From Rhizobium sp. AC27/96 (GTDB lineage: Bacteria; Pseudomonadota; Alphaproteobacteria; Rhizobiales; Rhizobiaceae), in contig NZ_LXKN01000001.1 of the NCBI RefSeq assembly GCF_001692325.1, positions 744,001 through 808,000 on the forward strand: a stretch of 64,000 nucleotides of DNA. Reading direction: 5' to 3'. Shown piece by piece: positions 55,376-64,000 of the stretch. Numbering within the stretch: the first letter of the stretch is position 1; every line of letters starts with the position of its first letter. A program made the position numbers and the translations under genes. Under the pieces are notes generated by a model. That model did not search any database. It was not told where the DNA came from and saw only the letters and a list, made by a program, of their open reading frames with translations.

Positions 55376-56596
55376 ATGATGACGATCGATACGCATGCAT
55401 TGGGTTTCGGGTATGGTGAGAAGGCGGCTTATGCGACGGACCCATGGGCATCGCGGGGGCGGCTTTACGATGAGGGTTCTAGCCCGACGCGCTCCGAATT
55501 CCAGCGTGACCGCGATAGAATCGTCCATACGACCGCTTTCCGAAGGCTCAAGCACAAGACGCAGGTCTTCATCGCCCAGGATGGTGATCACTATCGCACC
55601 CGCCTGACGCATACGATCGAAGTCGCGCAGATTGCGCGTGCCCTGGCGCGCGCGCTGAAGCTGGATGAAGACTTGGCGGAAGGCGTGGCGCTGGTTCACG
55701 ATTTTGGCCACACACCTTTCGGGCACACCGGCGAGGACGCATTGCACGAGATGCTGCAGCCCTATGGCGGCTTCGATCACAATGCGCAGTCGCTCCGCAT
55801 CGTGACGAAGCTTGAGCGGCGCTATGCCGATTTCGATGGGCTTAATCTCACCTGGGAGACGCTCGAGGGTCTGGTCAAGCACAACGGTCCGCTGACGACG
55901 CCGGATGGCAAGGGCACCCGCGGGCCGGTGCCGCAGCCGATCCTGGACTATTGCGAAATCCACGACCTCGAAATTGCCTCCTATGCCAGCCTGGAGGCCC
56001 AGGTTGCGGCAATCGCCGATGACATCGCCTACAATACGCATGACATCGACGATGGTCTTCGCTCAGGTTACCTGACCTTCGACATGCTGGAGGAGGTGCC
56101 GTTTCTCTCAGGCCTCATGGCAGAGGTGAGGGCGCGCTATCCGCATCTGGAGCCGAGCCGCTTCACCCATGAAATCATGCGCCGCCAGATCACCCGGATG
56201 GTTGAGGACGTGATTGCGGTATCGCAGCGGGCGCTTGCCGAGATCAGACCGGGCAGCGTTGCCGATATTCGCGGCGCCGGCCGCGTCGTCGCGACTTTCT
56301 CGCCCGAAATGGCCGAAACCGACAAGCAGATCAAGCAGATGCTGTTCAAGCGCATCTATCGGCATCCCGATATCATGCGCATCCGCACCGGGGCAGCGCA
56401 GATCGTCACCGACCTGTTCCGCGCCTATATGGACAATCCCAAGGAGATGCAGAGCCACTATTGGGTCGATCATATCGCCGGCCTTGCCGTCGCCGCCAAG
56501 GCGCGTCATGTCGGCGACTATCTGGCCGGCATGACGGACACCTATGCCATCAGCGCCCATAAGCGCCTGTTTGACCAGACTCCCGATTTGCGCTAG
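55376..56596 (+). CDS. dgt: Deoxyguanosinetriphosphate triphosphohydrolase-like protein
   Basis: 406 residues from the ATG at 55376; 55373 (TTG) and 55379 are neighbours and no start has a strong ribosome site. HD-domain metal ligands are seen in [13 protein letters not shown] (His), [16 protein letters not shown] (His-Asp) and [19 protein letters not shown] (Asp). The N-terminal [20 protein letters not shown] is the dNTPase signature. It hydrolyses dNTPs to nucleosides and triphosphate. The length is the type 2 subfamily (about 400), not the 505-residue E. coli Dgt. argS follows after 55 bp, probably in one operon. Confidence 0.95.
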   Translation: MMTIDTHALGFGYGEKAAYATDPWASRGRLYDEGSSPTRSEFQRDRDRIVHTTAFRRLKHKTQVFIAQDGDHYRTRLTHTIEVAQIARALARALKLDEDLAEGVALVHDFGHTPFGHTGEDALHEMLQPYGGFDHNAQSLRIVTKLERRYADFDGLNLTWETLEGLVKHNGPLTTPDGKGTRGPVPQPILDYCEIHDLEIASYASLEAQVAAIADDIAYNTHDIDDGLRSGYLTFDMLEEVPFLSGLMAEVRARYPHLEPSRFTHEIMRRQITRMVEDVIAVSQRALAEIRPGSVADIRGAGRVVATFSPEMAETDKQIKQMLFKRIYRHPDIMRIRTGAAQIVTDLFRAYMDNPKEMQSHYWVDHIAGLAVAAKARHVGDYLAGMTDTYAISAHKRLFDQTPDLR

Positions 56597-56651
56597 GCAG
56601 CGGCGGCGTCGGGCCGATAGCGGCTCGCCCAAGCTATACGTGGACGATATC

Positions 56652-58412
56652 ATGAACCTTTTCACCGACTTCGAAGTAAGAATTAAGAACGCTCTCGAGC
56701 AAATTGATATTGTGCGAGAAAAGCGATCTGAGCTTGACTTCAGTCGGGTCGGTGTCGAGCCGCCGCGAGACGCCAGTCATGGCGATGTCGCCACCAATGC
56801 GGCCATGGTGTTGTCGAAGGCGCTGGGCACAAATCCGCGCGCGCTGGCCGAGATTATCGTTGCCAAGCTGAAGGAAGATGCCGATGTCGCCGAGGTTTCG
56901 GTCGCGGGGCCGGGCTTCATCAATATCCGCCTTTCCGTCGGTTACTGGCAGCGCCTGCTGTCGACGATGATCTCTGAAGCAGGTCAATTCGGCCGTTCGA
57001 CGCTCGGCTTGGGTCAGAAGGTCAATGTCGAATACGTTTCCGCCAACCCGACGGGGCCGATGCATGTCGGCCATTGCCGTGGCGCGGTCGTGGGCGATGC
57101 GCTTGCCAACCTGCTGGGCTTTGCCGGCTATGAGGTCACCAAGGAATATTACATCAACGATGCCGGCTCGCAGATCGACGTGCTGGCGCGGTCCGTCTTC
57201 ATTCGGTATCGCGAGGCGCTTGGCGAACAGGTCGGCGAAATCCCGGCTGGTCTCTATCCGGGCGACTATCTGGTTCCGGTCGGCGAGGCGCTTGCCAAGG
57301 AATTCGGCACCAAGCTGCGCGGCATGCCGGAGGATCAATGGCTCCCCATCGTCAAGGATCGGGCTATCGATGCGATGATGGTGATGATCCGCGAGGATCT
57401 TGAAGCCCTGAACGTCCATCATGACGTTTTCTTTTCCGAGCGCACGCTGCATGCCAATGGCGCAGCCCTGATCCGTACAGCGATCAACGACCTGACCTTC
57501 AAGGGCTATGTCTACAAGGGCGCGCTGCCGCCGCCGAAGGGACAATTGCCTGAAGATTGGGAAGATCGCGAACAGACGCTCTTCCGCTCCACGGAAGTGG
57601 GCGATGATATCGATCGCCCGCTGATCAAGTCAGACGGCTCCTATACGTATTTTGCAGCCGACGTCGCCTACTTCAAGAACAAGTACGACCGTGGCTTCAA
57701 CGAGATGATCTATATTCTCGGCGCCGATCATGGCGGCTACGTCAAGCGGCTCGAAGCCGTCGCGCGCGGCGTTTCGGAGGGCAAGGCGAAGCTGACGGTG
57801 CTTCTGTGCCAGCTCGTCAAACTGTTCCGCAACGGCGAACCGGTGAAGATGTCGAAGCGGTCGGGCGATTTCGTCACGCTGCGGGAAGTCGTCGACGAGG
57901 TCGGTCGCGATTCCGTGCGTTTCATGATGCTCTACCGGAAGAGCTCCGAGCCGCTGGACTTCGACTTTGCCAAGGTCACGGAACAGTCCAAGGACAATCC
58001 GGTCTTCTACGTGCAGTATGCACACGCTCGCTGCATGTCGATCTTTCGGCAGGCCAAGGAAGCCTTCCCGGATCTCGATATTGCCTCGCTCGATCTGGCC
58101 AAGGCCGTTGTCGGCGCGATCTCCGATCCGGCCGAGCTGCAGCTGGTTGCCAAGATTGCGGAATTTCCGCGAATCGTTGAAGCTGCGGCACAGTCGCAGG
58201 AGCCCCATCGCATCGCGTTTTACCTTTACGATCTAGCAAGTTCCTTCCATGGACACTGGAATAAAGGTAAAGATTTACCTGAATTACGATTTGTTAACGA
58301 TAAGAACCGAGAATTGAGCATTGCCAGACTTGGGCTGGTGTACGCTGTCGCGTCGGTTTTGAAGTCGGGTCTTGGTATAACCGGGACCGCAGCACCGGAT
58401 GAAATGCGATAA
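56652..58412 (+). CDS. argS: Arginyl-tRNA synthetase
   Basis: 586 residues from the ATG at 56652. Class I synthetase: [20 protein letters not shown] contains the HIGH motif (HVGH), [12 protein letters not shown] the KMSKS motif, and the N-terminal additional domain (about 1-110) recognises the tRNA D-loop. The C-terminal helical anticodon domain ends with [20 protein letters not shown]. It charges tRNA-Arg. Placed between dgt and the SPOR-domain gene. Confidence 0.97.
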   Translation: MNLFTDFEVRIKNALEQIDIVREKRSELDFSRVGVEPPRDASHGDVATNAAMVLSKALGTNPRALAEIIVAKLKEDADVAEVSVAGPGFINIRLSVGYWQRLLSTMISEAGQFGRSTLGLGQKVNVEYVSANPTGPMHVGHCRGAVVGDALANLLGFAGYEVTKEYYINDAGSQIDVLARSVFIRYREALGEQVGEIPAGLYPGDYLVPVGEALAKEFGTKLRGMPEDQWLPIVKDRAIDAMMVMIREDLEALNVHHDVFFSERTLHANGAALIRTAINDLTFKGYVYKGALPPPKGQLPEDWEDREQTLFRSTEVGDDIDRPLIKSDGSYTYFAADVAYFKNKYDRGFNEMIYILGADHGGYVKRLEAVARGVSEGKAKLTVLLCQLVKLFRNGEPVKMSKRSGDFVTLREVVDEVGRDSVRFMMLYRKSSEPLDFDFAKVTEQSKDNPVFYVQYAHARCMSIFRQAKEAFPDLDIASLDLAKAVVGAISDPAELQLVAKIAEFPRIVEAAAQSQEPHRIAFYLYDLASSFHGHWNKGKDLPELRFVNDKNRELSIARLGLVYAVASVLKSGLGITGTAAPDEMR

Positions 58413-58474
58413 ACGTCACCATTTACCCACATTGCGCTGGCATTTAACTGTAGCGTTTGCGAGTGGAACGGGTG

Positions 58475-61183
58475 ATGGCAGAAAAACAGTTGGCGTATCG
58501 CGCAAGCGGAAACGACGAGCTCTTTGCGGATGATGATCCGCTCGCTGAACTCGCCCGAATCGTAGGTTTTGAGCCGCGTCCTGCTGCTCAGGCCGCTCCC
58601 GCAGCTCAACGGCAAGAACCCGCCTTCAATCTTGAGGATGAGCTTCTTCGCGAGTTCGAGCGGTACGATGCGCCTCGCATGAGCCCGGCAAATGACACTG
58701 CCGCTCCGACCGAGCAGGTGTCTCCCGTCGAGCAGGTTCAGGCTTCACTCCCCGCCGCAGAGCCGGTGCGGGTCGAGCCCGAGTTTGAAGAGCCGCAGCA
58801 GCCTGCGGCTCCGGTCAAGCCGAGCCTGGGTGCTCGCGATCTGATCGAAGAGCTTGAGATGTCGATAGCGCCGGCTATGCAGGCGGTGATCGCATCGCCT
58901 CCGCCAGCCGTGCCGGTAGCGCCCCCGGTCGCCAAGATACCGCAATCCGCCGCCGCCACCGTGCGGTTGCCGCTTGCCAATTTCACGCTGGCATCTGCGT
59001 CCGCCCAGCGCGAGCAGTCTCCGCCGGCCGTCGCCCGTCCTATTGCTCCTCCGGTGGCGACAGCTGCTCCCGTGGAAGCAATGTTCGATGAGATGGCTAT
59101 CGATTTCGCGCCAGCCAAAGCAGCAGAGCCGGTCTACCAGCCGCAGCCTGTCGTCGCGCCGCAACCTATTCCTGCGGTCGATAGGGCGCCTGAGCCGCTG
59201 AAGGCTCCGAATGTCGATGCGGCCGCGCTTTCTGCCGAGATAGATGCTCTGCTCGCGGATGTGGATCGCTATCCCGTGCCGCCGAGAGCGAATGCGCCGG
59301 CAGCGAATGTCGAGCCTGTTTTCGGGGATTTCCATCCCTCGTTCGATGAGCAGCCGGTTGCGCCTGCCGCCGCCGCTCCGCTGCATGAAGAGCCTGCGCC
59401 GATCACGTTCGGTGCCGAAGACCCCTTTGCGGGTCAGGACTTCGAGTTCGATCTTGCCGATATCGAGATGGAGCTTGCAGAGCTCGATTTCGCCGAAGCA
59501 AACAAGGCTCCTGCCGCTCCAGCTCCCGAGCCGGTGATTTCTCGTGCAACACCGGTCATCCCGGCTCCTGCCGCTCCTGTCGCCGCCGCTGTGGCGCCAC
59601 AGCAGCTCCAGGCAGCGCCGGCCGTTGCCATCGCGCACAGCGCTGCCCCTGCATTTGATGCTGATCAGGCGTTGCCCTTCGACCCGACGGAAATCTCCGA
59701 CACCGAGGAACGCGTCGAAACCTTCGAAGACTCGCACGTTCCGCACCTGCCGGCGATCGAGCACGAAGAGCCGATCGTCGTTCCGCCGGAATATGATTTC
59801 GACATCGATTCCGAAATGGCGAATTTTCTCGGTACGCCGAAGGAAGCAGCACAGGAGCCGTTCAAGCCTTCGGCCGCCGCTGCGTTCGGTGGTGCCGCCG
59901 CCGCTGCATCCTGGTCGAAGAATGCCGCCGCCCAGCCGGCAGCAACGGCTGCCAAGCAGCCGATCGAAGAATTCGACGAGTTCGAGCGTGCGCTTGAGGA
60001 AGATTTCCGCCGCAGCTATCGCGAGGCATCTGCCCCGGTTGAGAACGTTGCCCGGATGACGCTGAACCCGGCGGCTGGCAGCCGTCGCCCGGTCCGCTCG
60101 GTGCGCGGCATGGCAACCGCTGCTGCCGTCATCGTCGTGCTCGGCGTAGGCGCCTACGGTGCCTATAGCTGGGTTCGCCATGGTGCGCCGATCTCCAGCT
60201 TCTCAGGCGAGCCGCGTGTTATCACGGCCGATGCCGATCCGGTGAAGGTAGCCCCGGAAAATCCGGGTGGCACCGTTGTGCCGAATCAGGACAAGGCCGT
60301 TTATGACCGCGTGGCTGGCGACAGCACCGCTGCACCAAAGCAGAAAGAATTGGTCTCCTCCAACGAGCAGCCAGTCGATGTCGTGCAGAAGACGCTGATC
60401 CCCGAATCCATATCTCCGGATGATGGCAGCGCTGATCAGGTGACGCCGACCCCGGCCGGAGATACCCAGGATCCGCGCTTGCTGCCAAACCAGAATGGCG
60501 GCAATACCAACGTAGCGTCCAATGACGACGGTCAGGTGCCTGCCGTGTCGCCCCGCAAGGTGCGAACGATGATCGTCAAGCCTGACGGTTCGCTGGTTCC
60601 GCGTGACGAGCCGGCGCCTGCTGCCGTCGACAAGACGACGACCGCTGCAGCCAAGCCTGCAACGAACAATCAGGTCGCATTGGCCAATCCTACCCCGGCC
60701 AACGCAAATACGCAGCCGGCAGCGACGCAGCCTGCGAACGACGATGCGGCAAGTGCCGAAAGCACGCCGATCCGCGTCGTCAAGACGACTCCGCTGCCGA
60801 CCGCGCGTCCGGAGCCTGCTAAGGCGGCGAACACCGCAGTTGCACCGCGTGAGACGCCCGCCAAGGCTCAGCCGCAGCAGGTCGCCTCGGCTAGCCCGGC
60901 GACGAGCCAGGCCGCTCCGGCAGCTTCCGCTGGCAGCAGCGGCGCTTACGGTGTCCAGATCGCCTCGCTCCCGACTGAAGCCGACGCGCAGAAGTCGCAA
61001 GCTAACCTGAAGGTGAAGTTCGCCAGCGTCATCGGCAATCACCCGCTGGAAATCCGCAAGGCCGATATCGCCGGCAAGGGCACCTACTATCGTGTCCGCG
61101 TCGTCGCCGGCTCGAAGGATGAAGCTGCAGCCATTTGCGAACGGTACCGCACCGCTGGTGGCACCTGCCTGATTTCCAGGTAA
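58475..61183 (+). CDS. SPOR domain protein with long disordered region
   Basis: 902 residues from the ATG at 58475. A long cytoplasmic region rich in Ala, Pro, Glu and Val (about 20-540), one membrane helix at about 546-568 (MATAAAVIVVLGVGAYGAYS), a periplasmic Ala/Thr-rich linker, and a C-terminal SPOR domain (about 828-902, GAYGVQIASLPTEADAQKSQ to the end). SPOR domains bind denuded septal peptidoglycan, so a role in cell division or wall remodelling is likely. The cytoplasmic part is low-complexity and will diverge quickly. Lies between argS and nagZ. Confidence 0.93.
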   Translation: MAEKQLAYRASGNDELFADDDPLAELARIVGFEPRPAAQAAPAAQRQEPAFNLEDELLREFERYDAPRMSPANDTAAPTEQVSPVEQVQASLPAAEPVRVEPEFEEPQQPAAPVKPSLGARDLIEELEMSIAPAMQAVIASPPPAVPVAPPVAKIPQSAAATVRLPLANFTLASASAQREQSPPAVARPIAPPVATAAPVEAMFDEMAIDFAPAKAAEPVYQPQPVVAPQPIPAVDRAPEPLKAPNVDAAALSAEIDALLADVDRYPVPPRANAPAANVEPVFGDFHPSFDEQPVAPAAAAPLHEEPAPITFGAEDPFAGQDFEFDLADIEMELAELDFAEANKAPAAPAPEPVISRATPVIPAPAAPVAAAVAPQQLQAAPAVAIAHSAAPAFDADQALPFDPTEISDTEERVETFEDSHVPHLPAIEHEEPIVVPPEYDFDIDSEMANFLGTPKEAAQEPFKPSAAAAFGGAAAAASWSKNAAAQPAATAAKQPIEEFDEFERALEEDFRRSYREASAPVENVARMTLNPAAGSRRPVRSVRGMATAAAVIVVLGVGAYGAYSWVRHGAPISSFSGEPRVITADADPVKVAPENPGGTVVPNQDKAVYDRVAGDSTAAPKQKELVSSNEQPVDVVQKTLIPESISPDDGSADQVTPTPAGDTQDPRLLPNQNGGNTNVASNDDGQVPAVSPRKVRTMIVKPDGSLVPRDEPAPAAVDKTTTAAAKPATNNQVALANPTPANANTQPAATQPANDDAASAESTPIRVVKTTPLPTARPEPAKAANTAVAPRETPAKAQPQQVASASPATSQAAPAASAGSSGAYGVQIASLPTEADAQKSQANLKVKFASVIGNHPLEIRKADIAGKGTYYRVRVVAGSKDEAAAICERYRTAGGTCLISR

Positions 61184-61204
61184 GCATCAGGCGCTGAACT
61201 CTCA

Positions 61205-61234
61205 GAAAACGGCGGGTATAAACCCGCCGTTTTC
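61205..61234 (+). terminator. Intrinsic terminator of the SPOR gene
   Basis: Perfect 13-bp stem GAAAACGGCGGGT / ACCCGCCGTTTTC with loop ATAA. Confidence 0.9.
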
Positions 61235-61311
61235 ATTTGAGGTACCTTGTTCCTGTGTATCTCGGCTTGACCTCACTCGCGTTTCGCGGCGTCAGTCTCT
61301 ATGATTCGGAT

Positions 61312-62325
61312 ATGACCGAATCGAAATCCATGATCCTTGGCTGCAGCGGCCATGCCATCACGCCCGAAGAGCGTTCCTTCTATCAGGGGGAGCAGCCATG
61401 GGGCTTCATTCTGTTTGGACGCAATATTTCCGAGCCGGCGCAGATCGCCGATCTGGTTGCGTCCCTGCGTGAGAGTGTCGGACGCGACGCGCCGGTGTTT
61501 ATCGACCAGGAAGGGGGCAGGGTGCAGCGCATTCGCCCGCCGATCCTGCAGCATTATCCCTCGGGACAGGCGCTGGGTGATCTCTATCGGCAGGATCGCG
61601 GGCATGGTCTGCGCGCTGCCTGGCTGATGTCGCGGCTTCATGCCTTCGATTTGCTGAAGTTCGGCATCAATGTTGATTGCCTGCCAGTGCTGGATGTTCC
61701 GGTGGAGGGATCGAGCAATGTCATCGGCAATCGCGCCTATGGCGGCGATCCGGTGACGGTAACGGAAATGGGGCGTGCTGCGGCGGAGGGCCTGAAGGCC
61801 GGTGGCGTCCTGCCCGTGATGAAGCATATGCCCGGTCATGGCCGCGGCTTTGCGGATTCGCATCATGAATTGCCCGTGGTCTCCGTTCCGCGTGCGGAAC
61901 TGGAGGCGCATGACTTTGTGCCTTTCGTGGCACTGAAGGATGAGCTGATGGCGATGACGTGCCACGTCGTCTTCACCGATATCGATCCGACCAACCCTGC
62001 AACGACCTCTCGCAAGGTGATCGAAGAGATCATTCGCAGCCATATTGGCTTCCAGGGCCTGCTCTTGTCGGATGATACATCGATGAACGCGCTGAAGGGC
62101 ACGATCGGCGAGCGTGCGGCAAATATTATTGCCGGCGGCTGCGATATCGTGCTGCATTGCAATGGCGTCATGAACGAGATGCTAGAGGTCGTGCGCAACG
62201 TTCCGCCTTTGGCCGGTGCGGCGCTTGCAAGGGTCAAGGCAGTGGAAGCAGCATTCGGCCATGCCGACAACGCGGACGAGGCGGTGATTCGCGCCGAATT
62301 TGACGCAATGTTTGCGGTGGCGTAA
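61312..62325 (+). CDS. nagZ: Beta-N-acetylhexosaminidase
   Basis: 337 residues from the ATG at 61312, weak ribosome site. Family GH3: VFIDQEGGRVQRIRPP, the substrate loop KHMPGHGRGFADSHHELP with the catalytic histidine, and LLSDDTSMNAL with the nucleophile aspartate. It removes GlcNAc from anhydromuropeptides during peptidoglycan recycling in the cytoplasm. Length matches NagZ (341). scpA follows after 22 bp, so it probably heads a nagZ-scpA-scpB transcript. Confidence 0.96.
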   Translation: MTESKSMILGCSGHAITPEERSFYQGEQPWGFILFGRNISEPAQIADLVASLRESVGRDAPVFIDQEGGRVQRIRPPILQHYPSGQALGDLYRQDRGHGLRAAWLMSRLHAFDLLKFGINVDCLPVLDVPVEGSSNVIGNRAYGGDPVTVTEMGRAAAEGLKAGGVLPVMKHMPGHGRGFADSHHELPVVSVPRAELEAHDFVPFVALKDELMAMTCHVVFTDIDPTNPATTSRKVIEEIIRSHIGFQGLLLSDDTSMNALKGTIGERAANIIAGGCDIVLHCNGVMNEMLEVVRNVPPLAGAALARVKAVEAAFGHADNADEAVIRAEFDAMFAVA

Positions 62326-62347
62326 CCGAACTCCGAGGATCTGACGA

Positions 62348-63193
62348 GTGAACAAGGTGAGCGGCACGGAAAAGCTTCAGCAGGCGGCAACGCCGATGGA
62401 CAAGATCTGGCAGGAAGGCGAGGGAGAGCGCGGCTCGCACGAGCCGGCTCTGGTCGTCGACATCGCCGGCTTCGAAGGGCCGCTGGATCTGCTGTTGCAT
62501 CTGGCTCGTACGCAGAAAGTCGATCTCTCGCGCATTTCCGTCGTGGCGCTCGTCGAGCAATATCTGCAGTTCATCGAGACTGCCCGGCGCATCCGCATCG
62601 AGCTTGCGGCCGATTATCTCGTCATGGCCGCGTGGCTCGCCTATCTCAAATCCAAGTTGCTCATTCCGCAGCAGAGCAAGGAGGACGGCCCGACGGGTGA
62701 GGAGATGGCGGCAACGCTTGCCTTCCGCCTGAAGCGCCTCGAAGCCATGCGCGATGCTGCATCCAATCTTGTCAACCGCAATCGCCTCGGCCGCGATATC
62801 TTTGCTCGCGGCGCGCCCGAACATATTCCCGATCGGCGTCAATCCGCCTTCGATGCCAGCCTTTACGACCTCCTGACGGCCTATGCCGGCCTGCGCCAGC
62901 GGCAGGCCGTCACGCAGGTGACGATCGAAAAGCGTAGTGTCTGGTCGCTTGCCGATGCGCGGGTGATCCTGGACCGGATGATCGGAGAAATCACCGATTG
63001 GACGGCCTTGGAGCATTATCTGCTGCGCTATATGGCCAGCCCCGGCGACCGTGTAACGGCCATCGCCAGCGCCTTTGCAGCCTCGCTTGAGCTGGTGCGC
63101 GAAGGGCAGCTGGAGATACGCCAGGAAGGCGCCTTTCAGCCGCTCTATATGCGGCGCGGGCCGAAGCATGGTTCGCTCGAAGCGGCGGAATAG
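62348..63193 (+). CDS. scpA: Segregation and condensation protein A
   Basis: 281 residues from a GTG at 62348 with GAGGA eight bases upstream; an ATG at 62396 is a shorter option. The kleisin N-terminal motif FEGPLDLLLHLARTQKVDLS and the following YLVMAAWLAYLKSKLLIP are diagnostic of ScpA. It bridges the two SMC heads, together with ScpB, in chromosome condensation. scpB starts 13 bp downstream. Confidence 0.95.
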   Translation: MNKVSGTEKLQQAATPMDKIWQEGEGERGSHEPALVVDIAGFEGPLDLLLHLARTQKVDLSRISVVALVEQYLQFIETARRIRIELAADYLVMAAWLAYLKSKLLIPQQSKEDGPTGEEMAATLAFRLKRLEAMRDAASNLVNRNRLGRDIFARGAPEHIPDRRQSAFDASLYDLLTAYAGLRQRQAVTQVTIEKRSVWSLADARVILDRMIGEITDWTALEHYLLRYMASPGDRVTAIASAFAASLELVREGQLEIRQEGAFQPLYMRRGPKHGSLEAAE

Positions 63194-63206
63194 GTAGGAT
63201 ACAGGC

Positions 63207-63929
63207 GTGACCGAGCCGCAGGACGATCAGCAGAACATGGAATACGAGGCGACCACGCCCGAAATCGACGATCGTCGCGCCAGCGAGGCCGAACGCATTG
63301 CCGAAGCGCTGGTTTTCGCCTCGGCCCAACCCGTCTCCGAGGCATTCATTGCCGAGCGTGTTGGCGGTGGCATTGATGTTGCTGCCGTGATGCAGAAACT
63401 CAAGACAGATTATGCGATGCGCGGCGTCAACCTCGTGCAGGTGGATGGTGCCTGGGCGTTCCGGACGGCGGCCGATCTCTCATTTGTGATCCGCCGCGAT
63501 GAAAGCGAGGTGCGCAAGCTCTCCCGCGCCGCCCTGGAAGTGCTTGCTATCATCGCCTATCACCAGCCGGTGACGCGCGCTGAGATCGAAGATATCAGAG
63601 GCGTACAGACGTCGAAGGGTACGCTCGACGTCTTGATGGAATCGGGCTGGGTTCGGTTCCGTGGCCGCCGACGCACCCCTGGTCGGCCGGTTACGCTCGG
63701 CACCACGCGCGATTTTCTCGATCATTTCGGCCTAGAGGAGCTGCGCGATCTGCCCGGTCTCGAAGAGTTGAAGGGCGCGGGGCTCCTGTCTGGCCGCATC
63801 CCCGCCAATTTCAATATCCCGTCCCCATTGATGAGCGACGAACTCACAGAGGATGAAGATCCGATCACGCATCTGGATCTGGAGGAGCTCGGTCTTCTGC
63901 CGCCAAGCGGAGCGACTTCGGGCGATTGA
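63207..63929 (+). CDS. scpB: Segregation and condensation protein B
   Basis: 240 residues from a GTG at 63207 preceded by TAGGAT. Tandem winged helices: EAERIAEALVFASAQPVSEA and LSRAALEVLAIIAYHQPVTR, with RAEIEDIRGVQTSKGTLDVL, all conserved in ScpB. It dimerises and binds ScpA. The C-terminal tail (about 200-240) is acidic and variable. In relatives tatA follows; only 71 bp of spacer remain in the window. Confidence 0.95.
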   Translation: MTEPQDDQQNMEYEATTPEIDDRRASEAERIAEALVFASAQPVSEAFIAERVGGGIDVAAVMQKLKTDYAMRGVNLVQVDGAWAFRTAADLSFVIRRDESEVRKLSRAALEVLAIIAYHQPVTRAEIEDIRGVQTSKGTLDVLMESGWVRFRGRRRTPGRPVTLGTTRDFLDHFGLEELRDLPGLEELKGAGLLSGRIPANFNIPSPLMSDELTEDEDPITHLDLEELGLLPPSGATSGD

Positions 63930-64000
63930 CGCTGATATCGGCGCTTCCGGCAGTTGATCGCGCCGGGTTTGGCTTCAGCGAATTTCTTTCAGGAACCGGT

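Noticed and set aside
58745-60181. 478-codon Arg-rich frame antisense to the SPOR gene
   Set aside because: Produced by the Ala/Pro codon bias of the sense gene; extreme Arg content.

Overview
The window looks like a chromosomal segment of a Rhizobium-type alphaproteobacterium (family Rhizobiaceae). This rests on about 60 % GC, an ExoR homologue (periplasmic regulator of succinoglycan and motility), a RopA-type porin with a 22-residue signal peptide, a B12-dependent ribonucleotide reductase, a ugp glycerol-3-phosphate transporter, a PopZ/DUF2497 protein, and the gene run exoR-xthA-erpA-dgt-argS-SPOR-nagZ-scpA-scpB, which I know from memory as a typical rhizobial order. No plasmid, phage, insertion sequence, CRISPR array or rRNA was seen.

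Layout. 0-5 kb: a two-gene membrane pair resembling MotA/MotB stators, a convergent ABC-F ATPase and a lone methyltransferase. 5-13 kb: nrdJ with a candidate NrdR box, gpt, a tandem-Usp protein, a CinA-N/MoaB-like protein, wrbA and tRNA-Leu. 13-24 kb: a lipoprotein, ilvA, HlyU, two divergent regulator/enzyme pairs with visible operators (SDR/TetR and azoR/LysR), cpdB, a PilZ protein, an EEP-fold protein, and an Lrp/AsnC regulator divergent from ald. 24-31 kb: a leftward sulfur operon (cysK-alaX-sseA-GNAT, perhaps DUF1203), an SDR and photolyase. 31-38 kb: ugpC (+), a tannase-family esterase (-) and ugpBAE (-). 38-46 kb: an accessory-like stretch of small secreted or membrane proteins, acetyltransferases, two tRNAs, the ropA porin, an orphan reading frame carrying a 17-bp perfect inverted repeat, and a Rap1a/Tai-like protein preceded by a 27-residue membrane peptide. 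46-64 kb: conserved housekeeping genes (pcm, popZ, valS, fadL, exoR, xthA, erpA, dgt, argS, SPOR, nagZ, scpA, scpB).

Most of the window is ordinary core chromosome. The points most worth a second look are the stator-like pair at the left edge, the tannase homologue that has lost both cysteines of the family's CS-D-HC motif, the unannotated 27-aa peptide in front of the Rap1a-like gene, the long inverted repeat at 43.1 kb, the split and inverted ugpC, and the AlaX editing gene inside a cysteine/sulfur operon. I did not find a clear new multi-gene system. The stator-like pair is the best candidate for a poorly described one, but its upstream neighbours lie outside the window. Functions are assigned by recognising motifs in the translated sequence; no database search was run.
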